The translations under genes were made by a program, and so were the position numbers. Shown piece after piece: positions 35,485 through 44,750 of a DNA stretch of 64,000 nt. The DNA comes from Chitinophagaceae bacterium (GTDB lineage Bacteria; Bacteroidota; Bacteroidia; Chitinophagales; Chitinophagaceae). The notes below the pieces were generated by a model. The model saw nothing but the letters and a program-made list of their open reading frames with translations. It made no database searches and was not told the DNA's origin. Location: the NCBI GenBank assembly GCA_014879565.1, contig JACSRW010000028.1:123962-187961 (forward strand), read 5' to 3'. Each line of letters opens with the position of its first letter. The stretch's first letter is position 1.

Positions 35485-36051
35485 TTGTTGAAAACCCGCT
35501 CCAACCATACGATTGCTGAACTGATGTCGCTGCTGCAGCAGGGAGATGAAGCCGCATTTACCGAACTGTACGACCGGTACTGGCAAAAACTCTATGTCAT
35601 CGCTTTCAACCGTCTCCAGGATAAAACAGCTGCCGAAGATGCCGTGCATGATGTATTTGCCGGACTATGGGCCAACCGGGAACAGGTGCAGATTGAAAAC
35701 CCGGAACATTATCTCGCTGTGGCCGTTAAGTACACAGTATTGAACCGTATCAAAAAACAAATCCGGGAAAGAGAAAAACTGGCCGGACTGGCTTCCCAGG
35801 CTTCTTCCGTACAGCACAGCGCGGACAATACCCTCGATTACAAACTGGTGCTGGAAAGAGTATGGCAGGAAGCCGGTAAACTGCCGGAGCGCTGCCGTCT
35901 GATCTTCTATTACAGCCGCGAAGCCGGATTACCCGTAAAAGAAATTGCCCGGCGTCTGCATCTTTCCCCAAAAACGGTAGAAAACCAACTGGGCCGGGCC
36001 CTGCGGCAGTTAAAAACCGCTGCCCGCAGCCTCCTGCAAAGCCTTTTCTGA
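35485..36051 (+). CDS. ECF RNA polymerase sigma factor (locus 2)
   Basis: A protein of about 188 residues. Region 2 covers about 24-92 (DEAAFTELYDRYWQKLY, AAEDAVHDVFAGLWANRE). Region 4 covers about 125-180 (LPERCRLIFYYSREAG, and the helix-turn-helix VKEIARRLHLSPKTVENQLGRALRQLK). The start is uncertain: TTG at 35485 or 35488 gives a normal-length N-terminus, while the first ATG (35524) would shorten region 2's leading helix. It heads locus 2 and is followed by its FecR partner after a 72-bp gap, mirroring locus 1. Confidence 0.9.
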   Translation: MLKTRSNHTIAELMSLLQQGDEAAFTELYDRYWQKLYVIAFNRLQDKTAAEDAVHDVFAGLWANREQVQIENPEHYLAVAVKYTVLNRIKKQIREREKLAGLASQASSVQHSADNTLDYKLVLERVWQEAGKLPERCRLIFYYSREAGLPVKEIARRLHLSPKTVENQLGRALRQLKTAARSLLQSLF

Positions 36052-36123
36052 TTTTTTCCCAAAAAAACAGCATACCTGCTTGGGGGATTCACCATCTCCC
36101 GTTTACCTACATAATAACCTGCT

Positions 36124-37305
36124 ATGTTAACACCTGAAAGCTTAGCCAAACTGATTGAAAAGTATGAGGCCGGCACGGCCAGCCCGGAAGAGCTGAACCA
36201 GCTCAATGCCTGGTATCATTCCTTTGATGATACCCTGGCCTCTGTTCCTGCCGATGAGCCCCTGGATGAAAAACCGCTGGGTGAGCGTATCCGGCAAAGA
36301 CTTATGCAGACCATCCGGGCAGAAGGGGGCAGAAAAATCCCGCTTTACCGCCAAAACGCTTTCCGCGCTGCTGCGGTCATCCTGGTACTGCTTACAGCCG
36401 GTTTACTGTTCTTCCTCCGGCAGAACCATGAACAAAAGCCCGTTTTATCCGGCACCCCGAAAACTACCCAACCGGCTGAAGTGCTGCCCGGCGGAAATAA
36501 AGCCCTGCTGACCCTGGCAGATGGATCCACCATCATACTCGACAGTGCCTCCAACGGATTACTGAGTAACCAGGGAAATATCCGTGTGGAGAAACTGGAT
36601 AACGGCCTGCTGGCTTACCGGCTGAATGGCAAACTGGTTACTGAAAGGGATGCGGCTTTTTACAATACCATCAGTACCCCGCGTGGCGGTCAGTACCAGG
36701 TTACTTTATCTGATGGCACCCGGGTATGGCTCAATGCCGCGTCTTCTATCCGCTTCCCGGTTATGTTTACCGGCGCCGAAAGACTGGTTGAAGTAACCGG
36801 TGAAACCTATTTTGAAGTGGCCCGTAATGCCTCCCGTCCCTTTAAAGTAAAAGCAGTGAACTCGGTGGTGGAAGTGCTGGGTACTCATTTTAATATTAAT
36901 GCCTATCCGGATGAAGCAAGTATCCGCACCACCTTACTGGAGGGCAAGGTCAAAGTAACTGCCCCCGGAACGGATGGCAAACAGGTGGCGCGTTTCCTTC
37001 AGCCCGGTCAGCAGTCAGGTATCCCTCCCGCCGGCGGGATCGCGGTACTCAGCAATGCCGACACCGAAGAAGCCGTGGCCTGGATCAAAGGACGTTTTCA
37101 GTTTAACAGCGCCGATCTGCGCAGCATTCTGCGGCAGATTGCCCGCTGGTATGATGTGGAAGTGGAATACCGTGGTGCCGTAGACCTGCATTTTACCGGA
37201 CAACTAACCCGGAATGAGGAAGTGAAAAAAGTGTTTGAGAAACTGGCCCTGACCGGGGAAGTGCATTTCCGGCTGGATGGAAGGAAAGTAATTGTAACAA
37301 GATAA
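36124..37305 (+). CDS. FecR-type anti-sigma factor (locus 2)
   Basis: A protein of 393 residues. The cytoplasmic sigma-binding part is 1-79 and the single membrane helix about 80-98 (FRAAAVILVLLTAGLLFFL). The periplasmic FecR domain is about 185-280 (ISTPRGGQYQVTLSDGTRVWLNA, GETYFEVARN, EVLGTHFNINAYPDE). The C-terminal DUF4974 is about 315-392 (FQFNSADLRSILRQIARWYDVEVEY). It is paired with the preceding ECF sigma factor and the following STN-containing SusC. Confidence 0.93.
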   Translation: MLTPESLAKLIEKYEAGTASPEELNQLNAWYHSFDDTLASVPADEPLDEKPLGERIRQRLMQTIRAEGGRKIPLYRQNAFRAAAVILVLLTAGLLFFLRQNHEQKPVLSGTPKTTQPAEVLPGGNKALLTLADGSTIILDSASNGLLSNQGNIRVEKLDNGLLAYRLNGKLVTERDAAFYNTISTPRGGQYQVTLSDGTRVWLNAASSIRFPVMFTGAERLVEVTGETYFEVARNASRPFKVKAVNSVVEVLGTHFNINAYPDEASIRTTLLEGKVKVTAPGTDGKQVARFLQPGQQSGIPPAGGIAVLSNADTEEAVAWIKGRFQFNSADLRSILRQIARWYDVEVEYRGAVDLHFTGQLTRNEEVKKVFEKLALTGEVHFRLDGRKVIVTR

Positions 37306-37309
37306 AAAC

Positions 37310-37412
37310 TGCCATATGCTTAGCCAAAAACGCCGATTGCTGCGCCCTTCCGGGATGGACGGGTAGCCAAAGGGCCCATAAAAAACCGGATTCTGTTAGC
37401 GGCAGAACCCGG
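37310..37412 (+). promoter_or_regulatory. susC leader with shared 9-mer and hairpin (locus 2)
   Basis: TGCCATATG followed by GCCAA (37310-37327) repeats the element found before the locus 1 susC. Further on, CCGGATTCTG (37386-37395) can pair with CAGAACCCGG (37403-37412), a stable hairpin in the probable 5' untranslated region. Two GGGCCC motifs (near 37370 and 37420) may also pair. Confidence 0.35.
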
Positions 37413-37477
37413 CGGATGAAAGGGCCCGGAACAACCTTTTGATACAGCTTATTCAAGAACCCAATCATTACAAATTT

Positions 37478-40400
37478 ATGTCTTTCACATCAGTTTGCCG
37501 GTCCGGACTGTTACAGCCCGGCAAGGCAAGACAAACGTTGAGGATTATGAAACTAACCTCGCTTCTGCTGCTTGCTGCCTGTTTACAGGTAAGTGCCAAC
37601 ACCTGGTCACAACGGGTAACCATCAAAGAAAATAATATCACCCTGCAAAAAGTATTTGAAGAAATCCGGAAACAAACCGGTCTTCAGTTCTTTTATGCCG
37701 ACGAAGCCCTGCGAAATGCCAAACCGGTTTCGCTTTCCGTAACCCGGGAACCGGTGGAGTCGGTACTGGAAATCTGCTTCCGTAACCAGGACCTTACTTA
37801 CACGCTTACCGAGAATACAATTATTGTTAAACGGATAAAAGCCACCGCGGTGGTAAATAATCCGCCTCCCCCGGCCCCGGCTCCTGAACCGGAGAATGCC
37901 ATCGTAAGAGGTAAAGTGACCGACGATAAAGGCAGTCCGCTCAGCGGGGTGTCGGTATCAGTCAAAGGCACAACCACCGGTACCGTAACAGATGCGGCCG
38001 GTAACTACAGTATTTCTGTGCCGGATGATGCCGTACTGGTGTTTTCCTATGTAGGGTATATCAACGCGGAAATCAGGGTAGCCGGCCGCACATCGGTAGA
38101 TGTATCCCTCCGCCAGGCCGACCGTTCTATGGATGAGATTGTGGTGGTCGGTTACGGTACTCAGAAAAAAAGAGACCTGACCGGTTCGGTTTCTTCTGTA
38201 AAAGGAGAAGAAGTGGCGGATATGCCTTCCACTAACCCAATTGCTTCCTTACAGGGGAAGGTTCCCGGTCTCACCATTGCGAATTCAGGCCGTGCCGGCG
38301 CCAGCCCGGTAGTGCGTATCCGCGGGGTAAACAGTACCAACAGCGCCAGCCCGGTGTATGTGGTGGATGGTATCCTGCACGACAATATTGACTTTCTGAA
38401 TCCCGCCGATATTGAGACGATTGATATCCTGCGCGATCCTTCTTCCATTGCCATTTATGGCTTACGCGGCGCCAACGGGGTGATCGCCATCACTTCCAAA
38501 AAAGCAGCCCGCGGCCAGACCCGGATCAACCTGCAAAGCACCGCCGGTGTACAGGTGGTACAGGATAAAATTAAAATCACCGATGCGGCCGGTTTTAAAA
38601 AACTCTATGATGCCCAGCTGGCTAACCTGAATGCGCCGGCATTTGATTACAGCAATTATACCGCCAATACCAACTGGCAGGACCTGGTGCTCCGCAATGC
38701 CTTTATGAGCACCACCAACCTGAGCATCAGCAATAGCGGTGAAAAATCAACCACCCTGCTCAATGTGGGTTATACCGACCAGGAAGGGGTGCTGAAAAAT
38801 GACCGCTATAAACGTTACCTGGTACGACTCAATGAAGAGATCCGCTTTAACAACAAGATCAAAGTAGGCGGAGAACTGACCGGTTATCATTTCAACAGCA
38901 ATCCTCCGGCGGCTTCCATTACCAATGCACTCTGGGCCGCCCCGATTGTACCGATTCAGCAGGATGAGAATACCTATTACAGTATGCCTTCCTTCCAGCG
39001 GGCCCAGGTGGGGAATCCCATCGCGGCGCTTAACAGAAGTGACCGTAATACCGTCAGCAAGGGTTACCGGCTGATCGGCAACCTGTTTGCTGAAGTGAAG
39101 TTCCTGCGCAGTTTTACCTGGCGCTCCACTTTATACACCGATCTCGGGTTCAACAATACCCGCAGCTATTCCCAGCTGCCATACTCTTTTGTCAACCTGG
39201 GAGAGGGTACCACCCCCACCACCATTACATTTGATAATTCTGTGCGCACATCGGTATCGCAGGAGCAGGGAGAATCCCGCCGTTTCCAGCAGGACCATGT
39301 ACTTTCTTTTGACAAGAATTTCGGTAACGGGCATGTCATAAATGCTGTGGCCGGTTTCACTACAATTTACAGCGCCAGTTCCTTTGTGAACGGCAACCGC
39401 CGCGACACATCCGTGAATGTACCCGATGATCCCGATTTCTGGTATCTCGGAGTGATCAATGTAAACAATCCGCTTTCCAACGGCGGCGGCGGTTCTGAAA
39501 GCGCCATAGCCGGTGGTTTTGCCCGTGTGGGATATAACTACAAAGGCAAATACCTGCTGAATGCCACCATCCGCCGCGACGGCAGTTCCAAGTTTGCCCC
39601 GGAAAACCGCTGGGGTACCTTCGGCAGTGTGGGCGCGGGCTGGCTGCTCAGTGATGAGCCATTCTTTGCCCGGGTTAAAGGAATTGATTTTCTGAAAATC
39701 CGCGGGGCCTGGGGACTTACCGGGAATGCCAACGGATTCGCCGACAACCTGTACAAACCCGGTATCCAGAATGCTTCCACCGCCATTTTCGGTGATAATG
39801 TGTATACCTCTATCCAGGCCGCTTATATTCCCGACCCCAACCTGCACTGGGAAACCGTACAGGGGATTGATGCCGGCTTTGACCTGCGCGCCCTGAACAA
39901 TAAGCTGAATGCGGAATTCACTTTCTATAACCGCACCACCACCGATATCCTCACCGGTGTAACCCTGCCCAATGAAAGCCGGAGTTATTTTACCAACCTG
40001 GGTAAGATCACCAACAAGGGTGTGGAGATCAACCTGGGCTGGACAGACCGGATCGGCAAGGAATTCAGCTACAATGTGAGTGGTAATTTCAGTTATAACA
40101 AGAATGTGGTGAATTCCATCGGGGATAATTTCAATTTCTCCATCATCGGAAACGGCGGGGCCAACCTCACCACCACCGGACGTTCTATCGGATATTTTTA
40201 CGGCTATACCCAGACCGGTATTTACCAGAGTACGGCGGATATTCAAAAACTGCCTGCCTTTATCAATTCCCTGCCCGGCGATATCGCCTATGCGGATATT
40301 AACGGAGATGGTCTGCTCACCACCGCCGACCGGGGTTATATCGGTACGCCCTTCCCGCCCTATAGTTTTGGCGGAAGTATCTCTGCCGCCTGGAAGGGTT

Positions 40401-40837
40401 TTGACTTCACACTCGACGGACAGGGAGCGGCCGGCCACAGTATCTATACCCAGCGCCGCACATCCACCTTCGCCGTGCTGAACTATGAAGCCAACCGGCT
40501 GAAGGCCTGGACCACACCGGGCTCCACGAATATTGAACCCATCCTGGATAATACCCGCGGGAATAATTTCCTGATGAGTACGTATTATCTCGAGCCGGGT
40601 GATTATTTCCGTATCCGCCTGCTGCAGGTAGGATATACCTTCCCCAAAGAACTGCTCTCCAAAGCAGGTATCCAGAAGGCAAGGGTATTTGTCAGCGGAC
40701 AGAATATCAAAACCTGGAGCCAGGTAACCGGTTATTCGCCGGAAGCCCTGATCGGGGATATCCTCGGCGGCGGGGCCGATAACGGCGCTTACCCGGTACC
40801 GGCGATTTATTCTGTGGGTATCAATCTTACATTCTAA
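37478..40837 (+). CDS. SusC-like TonB-dependent receptor with STN domain (locus 2)
   Basis: A protein of 1119 residues from the ATG at 37478; an alternative TTG start 13 codons earlier adds nothing recognisable. The signal peptide lies about 24-45 (MKLTSLLLLAACLQVSANTWSQ). STN covers about 50-118, a Pro-rich linker 128-139 (NPPPPAPAPEPE) and the carboxypeptidase-regulatory-like domain about 143-215. The TonB-box-like EIVVVGYG is followed by TQKKRDLTGSVSSVKGEEV, then the plug (VVRIRGVNS, YVVDGILHDN, TIDILRDPSS, GANGVIAITSKK) and the barrel. The STN domain matches the presence of a sigma/FecR pair. The receptor is closely parallel to that of locus 1, though the N-terminal linker is different. 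Confidence 0.96.
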   Translation: MSFTSVCRSGLLQPGKARQTLRIMKLTSLLLLAACLQVSANTWSQRVTIKENNITLQKVFEEIRKQTGLQFFYADEALRNAKPVSLSVTREPVESVLEICFRNQDLTYTLTENTIIVKRIKATAVVNNPPPPAPAPEPENAIVRGKVTDDKGSPLSGVSVSVKGTTTGTVTDAAGNYSISVPDDAVLVFSYVGYINAEIRVAGRTSVDVSLRQADRSMDEIVVVGYGTQKKRDLTGSVSSVKGEEVADMPSTNPIASLQGKVPGLTIANSGRAGASPVVRIRGVNSTNSASPVYVVDGILHDNIDFLNPADIETIDILRDPSSIAIYGLRGANGVIAITSKKAARGQTRINLQSTAGVQVVQDKIKITDAAGFKKLYDAQLANLNAPAFDYSNYTANTNWQDLVLRNAFMSTTNLSISNSGEKSTTLLNVGYTDQEGVLKNDRYKRYLVRLNEEIRFNNKIKVGGELTGYHFNSNPPAASITNALWAAPIVPIQQDENTYYSMPSFQRAQVGNPIAALNRSDRNTVSKGYRLIGNLFAEVKFLRSFTWRSTLYTDLGFNNTRSYSQLPYSFVNLGEGTTPTTITFDNSVRTSVSQEQGESRRFQQDHVLSFDKNFGNGHVINAVAGFTTIYSASSFVNGNRRDTSVNVPDDPDFWYLGVINVNNPLSNGGGGSESAIAGGFARVGYNYKGKYLLNATIRRDGSSKFAPENRWGTFGSVGAGWLLSDEPFFARVKGIDFLKIRGAWGLTGNANGFADNLYKPGIQNASTAIFGDNVYTSIQAAYIPDPNLHWETVQGIDAGFDLRALNNKLNAEFTFYNRTTTDILTGVTLPNESRSYFTNLGKITNKGVEINLGWTDRIGKEFSYNVSGNFSYNKNVVNSIGDNFNFSIIGNGGANLTTTGRSIGYFYGYTQTGIYQSTADIQKLPAFINSLPGDIAYADINGDGLLTTADRGYIGTPFPPYSFGGSISAAWKGFDFTLDGQGAAGHSIYTQRRTSTFAVLNYEANRLKAWTTPGSTNIEPILDNTRGNNFLMSTYYLEPGDYFRIRLLQVGYTFPKELLSKAGIQKARVFVSGQNIKTWSQVTGYSPEALIGDILGGGADNGAYPVPAIYSVGINLTF

Positions 40838-40858
40838 ACGAGTAAAAAATTATCCGAT

Positions 40859-42406
40859 ATGAAACAAGCTATTCTGAATATAAAAGCATACCGGCTGCTG
40901 CTGCCGGTGCTGCTCGCCGCCGTCCTGCTGACGGGTTGCAGGGGATTCCTGGATACAGAACGCCAGGGCGCCTATGACGCGGATAACTATCCTTATCCCG
41001 GCGGATCAGGTCCCTATGACCAGTTTATCTTCGGCGCGTATAATGATCTGCGCAGTTTTAATATACACAGCCAGGCCTTTATAACGGCCACGAGTATACG
41101 AAGTGATGATGCCGATAAGGGAAGTACACCTGCCGACGGGGGCGCCAATGCCATCAGTATGGACAATTTCCCGGTGCTGGCCGCCAACGGATTCTGTAAC
41201 ACCCTCTGGGTGGGGTATTACGGTCTGATCAACAAGTGTAATACTACCATCAAAGAGGTCAATACCAATACCCAGATCACCGCAACGGATGCCATCAAAC
41301 AACAGACCATCGGGGAGGCCCGTTTTCTCCGTGCTTATGGTTATTTCTGGCTGACCCGTCTTTTTGGCCGGGTGCCGCTGATAGATACCGTCTTCAGTGA
41401 TCCTGCTGCGCAGAACAATGTACCGCAAAGCAGTACGGCCCAGTTATACACGTTTATTGAAAATGATCTGAGCTTTGCCGCCAATACCCTGCCCCTTTCC
41501 TGGGATGCCAAATTTGTAGGCCGGGCTACCCGCGGCGCGGCCCTGGGCATGCTGGCTAAAGTGTATCTGTACCAGCAGAAATGGCAACAGGCCATGGATG
41601 CCGCCGGCCAGGTGATCAATTCCGGGCAGTATGATTTATCTACTCCTTTTGACAAGATCTTCCGGGAAGAAGGAGAAAACAGCAAGGAGTCTGTATTTGA
41701 AGTGCAGGCCACTGCTTCAGCAGCGATTCCGACAGCTAACGGGGTGCAATATGCGTCTATCCAGGGTACCCGTGGTACGGGCGTATGGGACCAGGGCTGG
41801 GGCTGGAACACACCGAGCACCTATCTCGAAGCCGCATTTGAACCCAATGATCCGCGAAAGAACCGCACGATCATGTACACCAGTACCTCCACCACCACCT
41901 ACCAGACAATCTATGGAGAAAACCTGCCGGTGGGATTGCCCAATCCGCGGTATAATAACAAAGTGTATTCCAATCCCGCCATCCGGGCCAGTATCGGCAA
42001 CCGCTTTGCCTACTGGATGAATATCCGGGTGCTGCGCTATGCCGATGTGGTGCTGATGTATGCGGAAGCGGCCAATGAAGTGGGAGGCGCTGCCAATATC
42101 ACCGCTGCCAGAACTGCCCTGAATTCTGTACGCGTCAGAGCCCGGGCCGGTAATAACAGTATCCTGCCCGATATCACCACCACCGATCAGGCCGAACTGC
42201 GTACTGCCATCCGGCAGGAGCGCCGGGTAGAACTGGCCATGGAGCATGAGCGTTTCTTTGATATTGTGCGCTGGGGTATTGCACAGGATGTAATGCAGGC
42301 TGCAGGTAAAACCAATTTCAGCGGCAGCCGGGATGTGCTGCTCCCGATTCCGCAAACACAGATTGACCTCAGTGGCGGGGTGCTTACCCAGAATCCCGGC
42401 TACTGA
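40859..42406 (+). CDS. SusD/RagB-like surface glycan-binding lipoprotein (locus 2)
   Basis: A protein of 515 residues with lipoprotein Cys27 (AVLLTGCRGFLDTERQ). SusD motifs are present: FLDTERQ at the N-terminus, GEARFLRAYGYFWLTRLFGRVPLIDT, EDGxxSKES-type segment (EEGENSKESVFEVQ), RQERRVELAMEHERFFDIVRWG, and the terminal LLPIPQTQIDLSGGVLTQNPGY. It lids and feeds the upstream SusC. The gene follows susC by 21 bp. Confidence 0.96.
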   Translation: MKQAILNIKAYRLLLPVLLAAVLLTGCRGFLDTERQGAYDADNYPYPGGSGPYDQFIFGAYNDLRSFNIHSQAFITATSIRSDDADKGSTPADGGANAISMDNFPVLAANGFCNTLWVGYYGLINKCNTTIKEVNTNTQITATDAIKQQTIGEARFLRAYGYFWLTRLFGRVPLIDTVFSDPAAQNNVPQSSTAQLYTFIENDLSFAANTLPLSWDAKFVGRATRGAALGMLAKVYLYQQKWQQAMDAAGQVINSGQYDLSTPFDKIFREEGENSKESVFEVQATASAAIPTANGVQYASIQGTRGTGVWDQGWGWNTPSTYLEAAFEPNDPRKNRTIMYTSTSTTTYQTIYGENLPVGLPNPRYNNKVYSNPAIRASIGNRFAYWMNIRVLRYADVVLMYAEAANEVGGAANITAARTALNSVRVRARAGNNSILPDITTTDQAELRTAIRQERRVELAMEHERFFDIVRWGIAQDVMQAAGKTNFSGSRDVLLPIPQTQIDLSGGVLTQNPGY

Positions 42407-42432
42407 TCCCTTCATTCAAAAAATTAAACGAC

Positions 42433-43323
42433 ATGAAAAATAAATTCTTTCCGATACAAACAGGCCTGCTCTTCAGCGCCCTGCTGGCCCTGACGCTGCA
42501 TTCCTGTAAAAAGGATGGCAACCCGAACAACCTGCCTTCTGTTAATCCCGCGGATTACGAAGGCAAGATTGACGGCTACAGCAGTTCAGATGAAGTCTAT
42601 CCCCAGAACCTGATTGCCTACTGGGGTTTTGAGAATACCAAAAACGAAACCCTCAGCGGCACGGCGCCCGGATCATCTGCCAACGACAGTTATGTGGACG
42701 GCGGGGTAAGGGGCAAGGCCCTGAGCCTGGCAGCCGGTTATGTGTATTTCCCGACACAGTTTGCGAAGTTCAAAACCGATTCCCTCAAGAGCTGGACAAT
42801 CAGTACCTGGGTGAAGATCCTGAACAACGGCTCGAAACGTACCATGCTGTTTCAGCTGGCCAGACCGGGCATTTTTACCGGAAGTATCAACTTCGCGCTG
42901 AATACCCAGTCGTTCCCGGCAAGCAACACAACCACTCTGCGTATTCAGCCCACTTTTTCCACAGTGGGCGGAGGTACACAGGATAACCTGAACAATACCC
43001 TTTCTCCCACGATCGGGATGGATAAGTGGACACATATCCTGCTCACCTATGAATTCACCACCGGGGTATTCAATATCTGGGCCGACGGGGTGAAAATCGG
43101 CGGATTCCCCAACCGGGGTACCGGGAACAATTCCTTTAAAGCCTATGAGCCCAATGAAGTGATCATTGGTTCCAATTACAATGGTATACCGGGTATGGCC
43201 GTTAATTCGGATGTAACTTTTGCTCCGATGACGGGACAAATAGATGAGATCAGGATCTATAACCGGTCCTTGCCGGATGCCCATATCAAAGCCCTCTTTA
43301 ACCTGGGTAAAGCAAATAAGTAA
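42433..43323 (+). CDS. LamG-domain surface lipoprotein (locus 2)
   Basis: A protein of 296 residues with lipoprotein Cys25 (LTLHSCKKDGN). A LamG/concanavalin-like domain spans about 60-290: NLIAYWGFENTKNETLSG, GVRGKALSLAAGYVYFP, SWTISTWVKI, WTHILLTYEFTTGVFNIWADGVKIGG, EVIIGSN, GQIDEIRIYNRSLPDAHIKALF. It is homologous in layout to the LamG lipoprotein after susCD in locus 1. Likely a SusE/F-like glycan-binding accessory protein. Confidence 0.86.
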   Translation: MKNKFFPIQTGLLFSALLALTLHSCKKDGNPNNLPSVNPADYEGKIDGYSSSDEVYPQNLIAYWGFENTKNETLSGTAPGSSANDSYVDGGVRGKALSLAAGYVYFPTQFAKFKTDSLKSWTISTWVKILNNGSKRTMLFQLARPGIFTGSINFALNTQSFPASNTTTLRIQPTFSTVGGGTQDNLNNTLSPTIGMDKWTHILLTYEFTTGVFNIWADGVKIGGFPNRGTGNNSFKAYEPNEVIIGSNYNGIPGMAVNSDVTFAPMTGQIDEIRIYNRSLPDAHIKALFNLGKANK

Positions 43324-43337
43324 GCAGTCGGTGAACA

Positions 43338-43371
43338 GGGGCTGCACCGTAAGGTGTGGCCCCATTTTTTT
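43338..43371 (+). terminator. Intrinsic terminator after the susCD-LamG block (locus 2)
   Basis: GGGGCTGCACC pairs with GGTGTGGCCCC across GTAA and is followed by seven T residues. It lies between the LamG lipoprotein and the GH144 gene, at the same relative place as the hairpin in locus 1. Confidence 0.88.
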
Positions 43372-43389
43372 ATTCCATAAATTTCAGCC

Positions 43390-44745
43390 ATGCGACGCTC
43401 CCTTTTATTTCTTCTTTCAATAGCTTTCTGGAATTGTACCCCGCCGGTCCGCACGGGTGTAACAGCCGCCGGTACAGGAATGGATCCGGTGGAGACGGCG
43501 ATTTTTGACTCGGTGCAAAGAGCCGCTTTCCGCTATTTCTGGGAAGGGGCGGAGCCGGTGAGCGGACTGGCCAGGGAGCGTTATCATGCCGACGGAATCT
43601 ATCCGCAAAATGATTTTACCACCGTTACCAGCGGTGGGGGCGGGTTTGGGGTGATGGCCATCCTGGCAGCCATGGAACGGAATTTTATCAGCCGGGAAGA
43701 AGGCCGCCTGCGCCTGGAAAAGATTGTCAGCTTCCTGGAAAGAGCCGACCGGTTTCACGGGGCCTGGCCCCACTGGTGGAACGGCGAAACCGGCAAAGTG
43801 AAACCTTTCAGTAAAAAAGATAATGGGGGAGACCTGGTGGAAACCTCCTTTATGGTACAGGGGCTGCTCTGTGCGCGCCAGTATTTCAATGACGGCAATG
43901 CCGCAGAAAAAGCGCTGGCGGTCCGGATGGATAAACTCTGGAAGGAAGTGGAGTTTGACTGGTACCGCAACGGGAAAAATGTATTGTACTGGCACTGGAG
44001 TCCGGATTACCAGTGGGAAATGAATTTTGCTGTACGCGGATACAATGAATGCCTGATCATGTATGTACTGGCCGCCTCCTCGCCCACGCACGGGGTACCT
44101 GATGCTGTATACCACGAAGGCTGGGCGGAAAATGGCCGCATCAATACCGATCCGGCATCGTATGACAGTATCTCCCTGCAGTTGCGGCACCAGGGGGAAA
44201 AGGGAACCATCGGGCCCTTATTCTGGGCACACTATTCCTGGCTGGGACTGGACCCGCGCGGTCTGAAGGATCAATATGCCGATTACTGGAAAGAGAATGT
44301 CAACCACTCGCTGATACATTACCGCTGGTGTGTGAACAATCCCAAACAATACAAGGGTTATGGGCCCGGCAGCTGGGGGCTGACCTCCAGTTATTCCCCG
44401 CGCGGTTATGCCGGACATGCCCCTTCGGTAAAAAGGGATCTTGGGGTCATTTCACCTACCGCGGCCTTATCTTCCTTTCCGTACACCCCGGCGCAGTCTA
44501 TGGCTGCTATGAAAAACTGGTACCAGCATAAAAAAGATAAATTGTGGGGACCCTTCGGATTCTATGATGCCTTCAGTGAAACGGCCGGCTGGTATACCCC
44601 CCGTTACCTGGCTATTGACCAGGGCCCCATCGTAGTGATGATGGAAAATTACCGTAGCGGCCTGCTCTGGCATTTATTTATGAGCTGTCCTGAAATACAA
44701 ACAGGTTTGCGTAAACTGGGTTTTGAAAGTCCTCATCTGAAATAA
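43390..44745 (+). CDS. GH144 beta-1,2-glucanase-family protein (locus 2)
   Basis: A protein of 451 residues. N-terminal signal with a possible lipidated Cys16 (LSIAFWNCTPP). The GH144 domain covers about 35-451: VQRAAFRYFWEGAEPVSGLARERY, SGGGGFGVMA, DNGGDLVETSFMVQGLLC, VLYWHWSPDYQW, GYNECLIMYVLAASSP, GPLFWAHYSWLGLDPRG, WGLTSSYSPRGYAGHAPS, AIDQGPIVVMMENYRSGLLW. The usual D-x-G-A-D motif reads D-N-G-G-D. Directly followed by an esterase (5 bp) and then a glycerophosphodiesterase, so this small operon couples beta-1,2-glucan cleavage to removal of ester and phosphodiester groups. Confidence 0.92.
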   Translation: MRRSLLFLLSIAFWNCTPPVRTGVTAAGTGMDPVETAIFDSVQRAAFRYFWEGAEPVSGLARERYHADGIYPQNDFTTVTSGGGGFGVMAILAAMERNFISREEGRLRLEKIVSFLERADRFHGAWPHWWNGETGKVKPFSKKDNGGDLVETSFMVQGLLCARQYFNDGNAAEKALAVRMDKLWKEVEFDWYRNGKNVLYWHWSPDYQWEMNFAVRGYNECLIMYVLAASSPTHGVPDAVYHEGWAENGRINTDPASYDSISLQLRHQGEKGTIGPLFWAHYSWLGLDPRGLKDQYADYWKENVNHSLIHYRWCVNNPKQYKGYGPGSWGLTSSYSPRGYAGHAPSVKRDLGVISPTAALSSFPYTPAQSMAAMKNWYQHKKDKLWGPFGFYDAFSETAGWYTPRYLAIDQGPIVVMMENYRSGLLWHLFMSCPEIQTGLRKLGFESPHLK

Positions 44746-44750
44746 CGTTT

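Noticed and set aside
39131..40438. Long open frame (435 codons) antisense to the locus 2 SusC gene
   Set aside because: It is fully covered by a clear TonB receptor gene on the other strand and shows no recognisable domain.
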